Shown: piece after piece, positions 7,029 through 16,033 of the stretch
Position numbering within the stretch: position 1 is the first letter of the stretch
Layout of the letters: each line of letters begins with the position of its first letter
NCBI GenBank assembly: GCA_015057835.1
Contig: SVDL01000011.1
Coordinates: 1 to 37,487, forward strand
Reading direction: 5' to 3'
DNA length: 37,487 nt
DNA from: Lachnospiraceae bacterium
GTDB lineage: Bacteria > Bacillota > Clostridia > Lachnospirales > Lachnospiraceae
Program-made: the position numbers and the translations under genes
Notes under the pieces: model-generated
What the model saw: the letters and a program-made list of their open reading frames with translations, nothing else
What the model was told of the DNA's origin: nothing
Database searches by the model: none

Positions 7029-7330
7029 CGATTCCCATGAACTTGTTTTGTTTTGGCTATTGCATGGGGAACTCTTACTCTTTTTCACGGGGAGTTTGAA
7101 AGATAAAGCTGTAGATATCCCATACAAGTCCATGGCTTCGGCTATTGCATGGGAAACTCTTACTCTTTTTCACGGGAAGTTTCAAAGATAAGGCCGAAGA
7201 TTTCCCATACAAGCCCATGGCTTCGGCTATTGCATGGGAAATCAAGTTCTTCCCAATGTAATAAATTGCAAATATATGTCATGAAATTCCCATACATATA
7301 TATAATTTTGGCAGATGCATGGGACAGTCT
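7029..7330. repeat. 85-bp tandem repeats with inverted CCCAT/ATGGG arms
   Basis: A unit starting GGCTATTGCATGGG recurs at 7055, 7140 and 7225, exactly 85 bp apart; the third copy is cut short. Each junction carries an inverted repeat of the type TTCCCATACAAG ... CTATTGCATGGGAA with a loop of 13 nt or so, and degenerate versions lie at 7031-7072 and 7284-7323. The whole 6947-7604 interval is AT-rich and holds no convincing gene. Confidence 0.85.
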
Positions 7331-7604
7331 AACTTTACTAATGGAATAACTCAGATAATAAGATCATATGATTCCCCCATAAACGTCCTTGAAATTCAAT
7401 TGTAGAGGAATTCACTACTTAAGATTAGAAATAAGACTTGAAATCGAATAACAAATTTCCTATGCAAAATTATAATACCAGAATTTCATAGGGATTATAT
7501 TTAACTATTTCTAAAATAGCTAAAAAAGATATTGGCAAACAGACGATAATCTATTTAACGACCAACTATCTTGTCAGGCACTGATTCACCGCCCATCAGC
7601 CCCC

Positions 7605-8816
7605 TCAAACCCTGATCTTCTCCGCTCCGTCCACGCGTCTCGCCGTGTACAGGAACACCTTATCGCCCTGCGCAAATGCAAGATCACCATCAGGAATGAT
7701 GACCTCTTCGCCGCGCCGGACCATGACGACGAGTGTCCGCCGGGAAATATCAAGATTCCGGATTTTCTGCCCAACCCACGGGTTGTGGGCACCCAGGGTG
7801 ATCTCTGTAAGATCAAGATTCTCATGATCCCGGACAGGTTCCGCGCCGACTACCACGACGTCGTCAATGAGAAGAATGGTGTCACTCTTCGGCAGCAGCG
7901 TCTCGCCGCCCCTGCGGACCGCCGCGATCAGCATGCCCTGTGGAAGCAGCGCCTGCACATCGCCAATCGTCCGCCCGACCCACACATCACCCGGGTCGAG
8001 ATGGATCTTCATGAACCGCACGTCGGATTCCTCGATGTATTCGCCGCGCTTCTTCATCTCGCTGTACTGCTCGACAAATCCCGCGGAAATAATACCGGTA
8101 GGAATCGCCACCATGCCGACGCCAAGGAATGTGATCACGATACTGAAGACTTTCCCCAGTGTCGTAATAGGGTAAATGTCACCGTACCCCACCGTAAGAA
8201 GTGTCGACACCGACCACCAGATGCCGGAAAATGCGTTCCGAAATACCTCCGGCTGCGCCTCATGCTCCAGCGAATACATGCACAGCGAAGAAGCGATCAT
8301 CATAACGGAGATAATAAATACAGAAGAAATAAGCTGCTGTTTCTTAGCTGAAAGAACTTCTGTGATAACATTCAGGGAATCATAATAGGTATTGATCCGG
8401 AACAGCCGGAAAATGCGAATGACCCGGAACATCCGGAACGCAATCGCCCCGGCCGGGAAGAAAAATGGCAGATAATAAGGAAGAAACGAAAGCAGGTCGA
8501 TAATGCCTGCAAACGAGAAGATATAGCGGACAATCGCTCCGCCCGGCGTACGGTCAGGATGCAGGTATTTCGCAGTGTAGACCCGGAGAATATAATCGAC
8601 CGTAAAAAATACGACCAGCAAAGCCTCGATCGTACCGAGCAGCCACCCGATCTCAGCCCGGATGGCGTCGTACGTATCAAGAATGCTGACCGCAAGATAA
8701 ATTACAATCAGAAGCGCGCTGATAAAATCGTACGCCCGGCTGATTTTGTCATCGCCGGCGCCGACTTCTATGATTTCAAATATCCGCCTGCGGCGTGTCT
8801 CCGCTTCTGTTCTCAT
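7605..8816 (-). CDS. Voltage-gated-type K+ channel with RCK/TrkA-C domains
   Basis: A 403-aa six-helix channel. S1-S3 lie at about 28-86, followed by an S4 with Arg at every third position (128, 131, 134, 137, 140), S5 at about 160-182, a pore with the selectivity filter TVGYGD (208-213), and S6 at about 217-243. The cytoplasmic tail holds two TrkA-C-like ligand domains (about 262-325 and 335-403). It should conduct K+ across the cytoplasmic membrane, gated by voltage and perhaps by a nucleotide or ion bound to the tail. The ATG at 8816 with GGAGAG 6 nt upstream is preferred over a TTG at 8867. The ATG overlaps the last TGA of a 36-bp repeat array. Confidence 0.9.
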   Translation of the reverse strand: MRTEAETRRRRIFEIIEVGAGDDKISRAYDFISALLIVIYLAVSILDTYDAIRAEIGWLLGTIEALLVVFFTVDYILRVYTAKYLHPDRTPGGAIVRYIFSFAGIIDLLSFLPYYLPFFFPAGAIAFRMFRVIRIFRLFRINTYYDSLNVITEVLSAKKQQLISSVFIISVMMIASSLCMYSLEHEAQPEVFRNAFSGIWWSVSTLLTVGYGDIYPITTLGKVFSIVITFLGVGMVAIPTGIISAGFVEQYSEMKKRGEYIEESDVRFMKIHLDPGDVWVGRTIGDVQALLPQGMLIAAVRRGGETLLPKSDTILLIDDVVVVGAEPVRDHENLDLTEITLGAHNPWVGQKIRNLDISRRTLVVMVRRGEEVIIPDGDLAFAQGDKVFLYTARRVDGAEKIRV

Positions 8817-8956
8817 GTAGTTCTCTCCATCTCGTCCAGGCGCAATTCTCAGAAAATCTTTTTCCAATCGTCCGGCCGCAGCAATCAGAAAATCTTCTTC
8901 CTCTCATCCGGCTGTGGTCATCAGGAAATTTTCTCCATCTCATCCGGCTGCGGTCT
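8813..8956 (-). repeat. Four 36-bp tandem copies of a gene tail including its stop codon
   Basis: Copies lie at 8921-8956, 8885-8920, 8849-8884 and 8813-8848. The first is the final 12 codons of the 8921-9631 gene. Read on the minus strand in that frame, the copies give RPQPDEMEKIS, PQPDERKKIF, LLRPDDWKKIF and ELRLDEMERTT, each closed by TGA. The last copy provides the ribosome binding site and ATG of the channel gene. Confidence 0.9.
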
Positions 8957-9631
8957 AGTGAGATACATGACCCGGTCTTCATTCATGAGGATCCGGTCAT
9001 TGCCATCCGTCGTTCTTCCGATCCTCTCTGCGGGAATGCCGTTCTCTTTCAGGGTCTCGAGCATTTTAGAGCCGTCATTTGCGAAGATCAGGCAGGAGCC
9101 GAAAGACTCAAGCCGGTAAGGATTCAGGTCAAAAAATTCGCAGAATTCAATGGTTTCCTGCCGCACCGGAATGGCGCGGAGATCCGCGTGAATGCCGCAT
9201 CCAAACTGTTCCGCCATTTTCCAGAGTCCCGCAAAAATGCCGCCGCGACCGAGAGCAAGAACGTTTTCTCCGGCCATTTTTGCAAGTTGGATCTCTTCTG
9301 CATCTTCTGCAGATGTTTCCGCAAGTCGGATCTCTTCTGCATCTTCTGCAGATGTTTCCGCAAGTCGGATCTCTTCCGTGTCTTCTACGCAGAAAGATTC
9401 GTCAGAAGCGTTCCCCGTGGACTCCGGAGGCTCTTTTTCTGAAGCGTCCCCCGCTGAATCAAGAAGCTCTTTCTCAGCAGCGTCCCCCGCTGAATCCGGG
9501 AGCCACTTTCCCAGATCATCCGCCATACGCAGAAACGACTCCGGAAAGCGCTCCCGGAGCTGTTCTCTTTTCTCTGCCGCGAGCCAAACCGTGGCGGACA
9601 GACCGATCCATTTTGTGACGATGATATCCAT
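8921..9631 (-). CDS. PurM/HypE-like (AIR synthase C-terminal) protein with repeat insertions
   Basis: A 236-aa protein related to the short Firmicute proteins annotated as hydrogenase maturation/AIR-synthase-related factors. The N-terminus MDIIVTKWIGLSATVWLAAE and the C-terminal part (about 118-225: LALGRGGIFAGLWKMAE, IPVRQETIEFCEFFDLNPY, GIPAERIGRTTDGNDRIL) match the family. The region between (about 44-117) is an acidic insertion made of 12-aa and 13-aa tandem repeats that relatives lack. The family's usual HDVTEGG motif is degraded to LALGRGG, so ATP or metal binding may be lost. The function is unknown; an enzyme role is doubtful. Confidence 0.7.
   Translation of the reverse strand: MDIIVTKWIGLSATVWLAAEKREQLRERFPESFLRMADDLGKWLPDSAGDAAEKELLDSAGDASEKEPPESTGNASDESFCVEDTEEIRLAETSAEDAEEIRLAETSAEDAEEIQLAKMAGENVLALGRGGIFAGLWKMAEQFGCGIHADLRAIPVRQETIEFCEFFDLNPYRLESFGSCLIFANDGSKMLETLKENGIPAERIGRTTDGNDRILMNEDRVMYLTRPQPDEMEKIS
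9282..9390 (-). repeat. 39-bp intragenic tandem repeat (13-aa unit)
   Basis: Copies start at 9282, 9321 and 9360 and encode AEEIRLAETSAED-type units on the minus strand. The first two copies differ at one base; the third is partial and diverged. Confidence 0.9.
9393..9500 (-). repeat. 36-bp intragenic tandem repeat (12-aa unit)
   Basis: Three copies at 9393-9428, 9429-9464 and 9465-9500 encode DSAGDAAEKELL-like units. It lies directly beside the 39-bp array in the same gene. Confidence 0.85.
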
Positions 9632-9690
9632 TATATAATTGCTGCCGCGTCTTATTTCACAAATACCGGTTTTCTGCCACTGACGCGCAA

Positions 9691-9746
9691 AGTGGACAGT
9701 GGACAGAGTGGACAGTGAACAATGGACAGTGAACAGTGGCCAGTGG
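9691..9746. repeat. Short AGTGGACAGT repeats
   Basis: Five or six degenerate copies of an AGTGGACAGTG-like unit fill the gap between the PurM-like gene and vanW-like gene. There is no gene in the gap (9632-9789). Confidence 0.8.
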
Positions 9747-9789
9747 CTTACGTCCTGTGGCTGCGGCTTGCGGCTTTTATCTATCCCGC

Positions 9790-11298
9790 TCAGCCGCTGT
9801 GCCCGGTGTCGTATGTACCGTATGTGTTGATCACGCGGTTCACTTCATTAAGGTCATTGTGATCGATAGCATGGAACATCGCGCTCGTGGCCGTCTCACT
9901 GCCGGAGACGACGCCGATCTCATATGTCTCCTTCACCATTTCATAATGGCTCGAATTGATCTCTTCGCGGGAGACTTCCACGCCGTTTTCCGTGACGATC
10001 TTCCAAAGCTTTGCCTTGATATCCGGCTGGGCGCCCTGGACATATTTTATGTGTCCGAATCCGTAGTGTGTATTGGCGACCAGCTTGACGCCCTGGGATT
10101 CCTTCTTCTCGACAACTTCGCTCTCGAAGGAGACCTTATGGCCCTCGTCCCGGGTCTCCATGCCGTAAATGCGCATGGTGACGGTGCGGTTGTCGGCATT
10201 TGCGTAAATATAGATCGGCGCTTCCGTATTGTTCCGGAAAATGAAATCTTTCGACCCGCTCGCAATCGCCGCATCCATGGAAGGTTTCACGTAGCTCACT
10301 GTCATTGAGTGGGCGTGGCGTTCCACTACTTCGAGCTCCGAGCGCAGGACCGCCAGATACAGCGTCGTCGAGACCTGGCAAATACCGCCGCCAAATGACT
10401 CCTCCGTCCTGCCTTCATTGTAGGAGGGGGCGGGATCGTAGCCATTTTCCTCATTGAACGGGACGAGGTGGTCGCGGACCGAGAATTCTTCGCCGGGGTA
10501 GACCACGCAGCCGTTGATCTTGTTTGTGCCGTTGATGACATTTTTCGCGCGGGAAGAGGATGACGAGCTGAAATCCGTCGATCCTTCGCCGAGAATGTCT
10601 TTTACTTTGGCAAGCTCCTCTTCGGTACCTTTCGGCTGGAGGGTTTCCATTACCATGGAGCATTTCGGTTCACCGCCTGTCCAGGTCTCGGTGAGGTACC
10701 GGTAGATCGCCTCGCGGGACTCCTCTTCATTGATTTTGACGCCCTCGGACGCCGGCGTTGTCTCAAATTCGCCCTCTTCATTCCGGACGAGACCCATATT
10801 GACGGGATCCGTGTTGTGTGCCGCCGCTTCCTGCCCGACAAATCCATCCACGACATCCATACTGGCTTCCCGGATCAGGGGGATCACATACGGCTCTTCC
10901 TCAAGATCGTGCAGCTCTTTGAACCGATCCAGCAGATTACCGGCTTTTCCCAGTTCCACAGCTTCCCGCGGGGCGTCGGTATTGACCCACTCAAAACCCG
11001 CGTCCCAGATCGGAAGTGTATCTTCCGCATCACCGATCTGTACCGTGAGTCGCTGCTGCGTCATCTCATCGATCAGTGTCTGTACTTTATTGCGCGCCTG
11101 CTCCTCCGTAAGTCCCGATACATCGACGGGACCGATGAACACGCCGTCCAGGATCCGTCCCCCGTCTGTGGAGGCGTCTTCTGTGGAAATATGGCCTTCC
11201 CGCACAGTCAGGGCGCGGTCCCTCTCCACTGCACCCGCAATGGTCGGGATGCACGTCAGGACGAGCAGCGCTGTCATGATTATCAGTAATTTTTTCAT
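9790..11298 (-). CDS. VanW family cell-envelope protein
   Basis: A 502-aa exported protein. A signal peptide (1-23, with hydrophobic LLIIMTALLVLTCIPTIAGA) precedes a YoaR-type putative peptidoglycan-binding domain (about 50-160) and a VanW domain (about 240-372). The VanW signature FGGGICQVSTTLYLAVLRS starts at residue 302. The C-terminal part resembles the beta-rich tail common in this family. VanW proteins accompany vancomycin-resistance clusters but also occur widely without them, and the precise biochemical role is unknown. No van genes are nearby, so this is a housekeeping wall protein rather than a resistance determinant. No strong ribosome binding site was seen before the ATG. Confidence 0.88.
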   Translation of the reverse strand: MKKLLIIMTALLVLTCIPTIAGAVERDRALTVREGHISTEDASTDGGRILDGVFIGPVDVSGLTEEQARNKVQTLIDEMTQQRLTVQIGDAEDTLPIWDAGFEWVNTDAPREAVELGKAGNLLDRFKELHDLEEEPYVIPLIREASMDVVDGFVGQEAAAHNTDPVNMGLVRNEEGEFETTPASEGVKINEEESREAIYRYLTETWTGGEPKCSMVMETLQPKGTEEELAKVKDILGEGSTDFSSSSSSRAKNVINGTNKINGCVVYPGEEFSVRDHLVPFNEENGYDPAPSYNEGRTEESFGGGICQVSTTLYLAVLRSELEVVERHAHSMTVSYVKPSMDAAIASGSKDFIFRNNTEAPIYIYANADNRTVTMRIYGMETRDEGHKVSFESEVVEKKESQGVKLVANTHYGFGHIKYVQGAQPDIKAKLWKIVTENGVEVSREEINSSHYEMVKETYEIGVVSGSETATSAMFHAIDHNDLNEVNRVINTYGTYDTGHSG

Positions 11299-11416
11299 AT
11301 AATCAGAAAATGCTTCCTTTATATTTACAGTGCGATGTGCGTTCCGCGTTTTTTATTTTCGGATACTCTCGTTTCCCATGTGCGTTCCGCGTTTTTCAGG
11401 GATTTTTCTCCCTTTC

Positions 11417-11512
11417 TCACGCAAACATCGGTGCGATCATTGCCAGGACCATCGATAAAATGATGACGGCACAGATCACTGCCATAACGATTCTTCTTCT
11501 TTTTTCTTTCAT
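11417..11512 (-). CDS. 31-aa single-span membrane peptide
   Basis: A short frame encodes a basic start (MKEKRRRIV) followed by one hydrophobic helix (MAVICAVIILSMVLAMIAPM) and FA at the end, the form of a small single-pass membrane protein. An in-frame TGA lies 18 nt upstream of the start, which fixes the length. The upstream GGA is a weak ribosome binding site. The gene lies in the gap between vanW and the alcohol dehydrogenase. The function is unknown. Confidence 0.5.
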   Translation of the reverse strand: MKEKRRRIVMAVICAVIILSMVLAMIAPMFA

Positions 11513-11656
11513 GGTTTTCCGTTTTCAGTCATGCCTTAAAAGCAGTGTCTCTCCCTCTGTCATTTTCGGGAAAGATACTGCTCCGATTACTGTTCTTCCA
11601 ATCAGGGGCCGCGGTAAAGGAACACCGGTCCCGTCTGATTAAGACTTAGTATAACA

Positions 11657-11686
11657 TTGACCTCAATCCTGTGTAAATGGTAGAAT
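11657..11686 (+). promoter_or_regulatory. Promoter of the alcohol dehydrogenase gene
   Basis: TTGACC (11657-11662) and TAGAAT (11681-11686) are 18 bp apart, about 40 bp upstream of the start codon. Confidence 0.55.
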
Positions 11687-11727
11687 TGACTCAGATGTTT
11701 TAGTATTTTCTCACGGAGGAAGTAAAT

Positions 11728-12918
11728 ATGCTGAATTTTGAACATTACACACCGACTGACATTGTTTTCGGCAAAGACACGGAAAAGCAGGTCGGAGAGC
11801 TGGTTAAAAAACAGGGCTGCAGCAAGGTTCTTGTTCATTACGGCTCTTCCAGCGCAAAGAAATCCGGACTTCTGGACAGAGTTTTTGACTCCCTGAAGGA
11901 AGCAGGCGTTGACTTCGTCGAACTCGGCGGCGTCGTCCCGAATCCCCGTCTTTCCAAGGTATATGAAGGCATTGAGCTCGCAAAGAAGGAAAATGTCGAC
12001 TTCCTGCTCGCCATCGGCGGCGGCTCCGTTATCGACTCCGCAAAAGCGATCGCATACGCCATCGCAAATCCCGACGTCGCGGATGTATGGGATTTCTATA
12101 TGGGCAAGGCTGTTCCGAAGGCTTGCGCGCCGGTCGGCGTCATTCTCACGATTGCCGCTGCAGGTTCCGAGACCAGCAACTCTTCCGTTGTCACAAATGA
12201 AGAAGGATGGCTGAAGCGCTCCTGCAATAACGATATGGCCCGTCCGCGCTTCGCGATCATGAATCCGGAACTCACCTATACTCTTCCGGCTTATCAGACC
12301 GCCAGCGGCAGCGTTGATATCATGATGCACACGATGGAACGTTATTTCCAGCAGACCAAGCCGCTCGACATCACCCTCGGCATGTCGGAAGCGCTCCTCC
12401 GCAATATGATCAAATATCTCCCGGTCGCCCTCGCGGATCCGACCAACTACGAAGCACGCTCGGAAATCATGTGGTGCGGATCTCTCTCTCATATCGGCCT
12501 CATGAACCTCGGCGGAACCCGCGGCGACTGGTCCTGCCACCAGCTCGAGCATGAACTGGGCGGCATGTTCGACGTCGCCCACGGCGCAGGCCTCGGCGCT
12601 GTCTGGGCAAGCTGGGCTCGTTACGTCTATAAGGATCTTCCGGAACGCTTTGTCACATTTGCCACCCGCGTTATGGGCGTTGAGCCGGGCGCTGACGACG
12701 ATGAGACTGCTCTTCGCGGCATCAAAGCATTCGAGGACTTCCTCGCATCTGTCAATATGCCCCGCTCTCTCACCGAACTCGGCATTCAGCCCACCGATGA
12801 ACAGATCAAAGAACTTGCCTGGAAATGCTCCTTCGAAGGCAAGCGCAAGATCGGCGGCGCAGGCGTCCGCGAACTCGGCGTGGAGGATATGGAGGCGATT
12901 TACCGCGCGGCGTATTGA
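11728..12918 (+). CDS. Iron-containing alcohol dehydrogenase (BdhA/YqhD type)
   Basis: A 396-aa group III dehydrogenase that reduces aldehydes such as butyraldehyde to alcohols with NAD(P)H. The nucleotide site IGGGSVIDSAK is at 96-106. Predicted metal ligands are Asp197 and His201 (DIMMH), His271 and His285 (AHGAG), with the same spacing as E. coli YqhD. The length is standard. GGAGG lies 9 nt before the ATG. The gene is monocistronic: a promoter lies upstream and a bidirectional terminator downstream. High and uniform codon bias (many GGC, CTC, ATC) suggests strong expression. The substrate is not determined by sequence. Confidence 0.93.
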   Translation: MLNFEHYTPTDIVFGKDTEKQVGELVKKQGCSKVLVHYGSSSAKKSGLLDRVFDSLKEAGVDFVELGGVVPNPRLSKVYEGIELAKKENVDFLLAIGGGSVIDSAKAIAYAIANPDVADVWDFYMGKAVPKACAPVGVILTIAAAGSETSNSSVVTNEEGWLKRSCNNDMARPRFAIMNPELTYTLPAYQTASGSVDIMMHTMERYFQQTKPLDITLGMSEALLRNMIKYLPVALADPTNYEARSEIMWCGSLSHIGLMNLGGTRGDWSCHQLEHELGGMFDVAHGAGLGAVWASWARYVYKDLPERFVTFATRVMGVEPGADDDETALRGIKAFEDFLASVNMPRSLTELGIQPTDEQIKELAWKCSFEGKRKIGGAGVRELGVEDMEAIYRAAY

Positions 12919-12952
12919 GTTTGTTGGCGTGTGGCATATACGCAAGATTTCT

Positions 12953-12984
12953 GCAAAAAAGACACCATATGGTGTCTTTTTTGC
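12953..12984. terminator. Bidirectional terminator between convergent genes
   Basis: A perfect 32-bp palindrome has a GACACCATATGGTGTC core flanked by A6 and T6 runs. It serves both the dehydrogenase (plus) and the aminopeptidase (minus). Confidence 0.93.
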
Positions 12985-13041
12985 TTCATTCCTTATTTAT
13001 TTCCAAGAAAATGCTTTGAAACTCTTAAAGCGTCAGGCATC

Positions 13042-14415
13042 TCAATACTGATAGAACGCCTCATACCCCTTCCAGGTCTCATAAATATCGATCTTGCTTG
13101 AGATCTCCCACGGCGCATGCATATTAAAGACCGGGACGCCGCAGTCGATGACGTCCATGCCGTAGTTGGCCATGAGGTAGGCGATCGTTCCGCCGCCGCC
13201 CGCGTCGACTTTGCCGAGTTCGCTGATGCTGTAGTTGACATTGGCGTCGTCCATGATCCGGCGGATCTTCGCGACAAATTCGGCGTTGGCGTCGCTGGAT
13301 CCTGCTTTTCCTCTTGCGCCGGTGTATTTGTTGAAGCCCATGCCCTGCCCGGCATAAGCGCAGTTTTTCTTATCTTCGACATCCGGATAATTCGGGTCAA
13401 ATGCAGCCGTCACATCCGCCGAGATCATCTGAGAATTCGTGAGAACACGGCGCAGTTTCAGTTCGGAGTACTGTCCCATCGCGTTCATGAGTTCTGCGAC
13501 AGAATTTTCAAAGAAACGGGATTCCGCTCCGGTCGCGCCGACGCTGCCGATCTCTTCCTTGTCGGTGAGGATACAGCAGCAGGTGTGACGCGGATTCTGA
13601 ACATCCACAATGGCGCGGACAGCAGGATAGGCGCAGACCTTGTCGTCCTGGCCGTAAGCCATGACCATGCTGCGGTCAATGCCGTAATCTCTTGCCGGGC
13701 CGGCGGGAACCAGGGTGAGTTCCGCGGAAAGAAAATCCTTCTCGTTAAAATCATATTTCTCGGAAAGAATTGAGAGAATGTGTTTTTTGACCGCTTCCTT
13801 CTCCTCTCCGTCAAGCGGAATGCTGCCGACCATCGCATTGAGATCTTCGCCCTCCACGACGACGCTGCCCTTCTTCTCCATCTGTTTCTGTGCGAGATGG
13901 ATGAGAAGATCGGAAACGCCAAGAACCGGATCCTTCGGGTTTTCCCCGATCGTCACGGCGATCTTTTCGCCGTTTCTCTTGCACACAACGCCGTGCAGTG
14001 CGAGGGGTAAGGCCACCCACTGGTATTTCTTGATGCCGCCGTAATAATGTGTTTCGAGGAGCGCAAGACCGTCTTCCTCATAGAGCGGATTCGGCTTGAG
14101 ATCAAGCCTCGGTGAATCGATGTGCGCGCCGGTAATATTCATTCCGTGTTCAATATCCTCTGAGCCCACGACAAAAAAGATTATGGTTTTTCCCATATGG
14201 GATGCGTATACCTTGCTTCCCGGAACCAATTGTGTCCCGTCAGCAATCACATCCTTCAGGTCCTTGAATCCCTTTGCTTTCGCGAGTTCCGTGAAATCCG
14301 CCACGCATTCCCTCTCGGTCTTGCAGCGCGAAATGAACATCTTGAATTCTTCAGCAAATTTGTCGACGTCATGGAGCTCTTTCCTCCGGATACTCCACAG
14401 GTTCTTGTTTTCCAT
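13042..14415 (-). CDS. M18 family aspartyl-type aminopeptidase
   Basis: A 457-aa cytosolic zinc exopeptidase that removes N-terminal residues from peptides. The first zinc-binding motif GAHIDSPRLDLKP is near residues 96-108, the catalytic/bridging DKEEIGSVGATG is in the middle, and a terminal metal His appears in VFNMHAPWEISSK. The length matches M18 (apeA/pepC-like) enzymes. The start at 14415 is chosen because AAAGGATG lies just upstream; the ATG at 14427 would overlap that ribosome binding site. The gene stands alone, converging on the dehydrogenase. Confidence 0.93.
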   Translation of the reverse strand: MENKNLWSIRRKELHDVDKFAEEFKMFISRCKTERECVADFTELAKAKGFKDLKDVIADGTQLVPGSKVYASHMGKTIIFFVVGSEDIEHGMNITGAHIDSPRLDLKPNPLYEEDGLALLETHYYGGIKKYQWVALPLALHGVVCKRNGEKIAVTIGENPKDPVLGVSDLLIHLAQKQMEKKGSVVVEGEDLNAMVGSIPLDGEEKEAVKKHILSILSEKYDFNEKDFLSAELTLVPAGPARDYGIDRSMVMAYGQDDKVCAYPAVRAIVDVQNPRHTCCCILTDKEEIGSVGATGAESRFFENSVAELMNAMGQYSELKLRRVLTNSQMISADVTAAFDPNYPDVEDKKNCAYAGQGMGFNKYTGARGKAGSSDANAEFVAKIRRIMDDANVNYSISELGKVDAGGGGTIAYLMANYGMDVIDCGVPVFNMHAPWEISSKIDIYETWKGYEAFYQY

Positions 14416-14524
14416 ACTTCTACTCATCCTTTATATGTATTTTTATTTCTGTACATTTTTATCGCAGGCCTGCCCGCGCAAGAGGGGCTGCCGCCCGGCA
14501 GTCCCTCCTGAAAAGCTGGTTTAT

Positions 14525-14608
14525 TTAATTCGCGATTTCCGATCACTATCAGAAACTTAGCTGCTTTACAGCCTGCAGTTTCTGATCCCTGTCAGGAACT
14601 CCGTTCTC

Positions 14609-14628
<20 letters not shown>
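14525..14628 (-). repeat. 43-bp tandem echoes of the asnS 3' end with stop codon
   Basis: Units lie at 14586-14628 (which contains the last asnS codons and stop) and 14543-14585, with a partial third at 14525-14542. On the minus strand they read VGNCEL-stop, IRNCRL-stop and IGNREL. The array lies in the gap before the aminopeptidase gene. Confidence 0.88.
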
Positions 14629-16003
<1,375 letters not shown>

Positions 16004-16033
16004 ATCTGCCTCCTCTATATTAAATAAAATATC

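Noticed and set aside
7055..7246. Regular repeats that could be taken for CRISPR
   Set aside because: The units are contiguous 85-bp tandem copies without variable spacers, and no cas genes are nearby.
9790..11298. A vancomycin-resistance locus suggested by VanW
   Set aside because: VanW-domain proteins are common in Clostridia; no ligase, dehydrogenase, dipeptidase or two-component genes of a van cluster are present.
11602..12945. A 447-codon minus-strand frame
   Set aside because: It is antisense to the alcohol dehydrogenase, which shows clear metal and nucleotide motifs.
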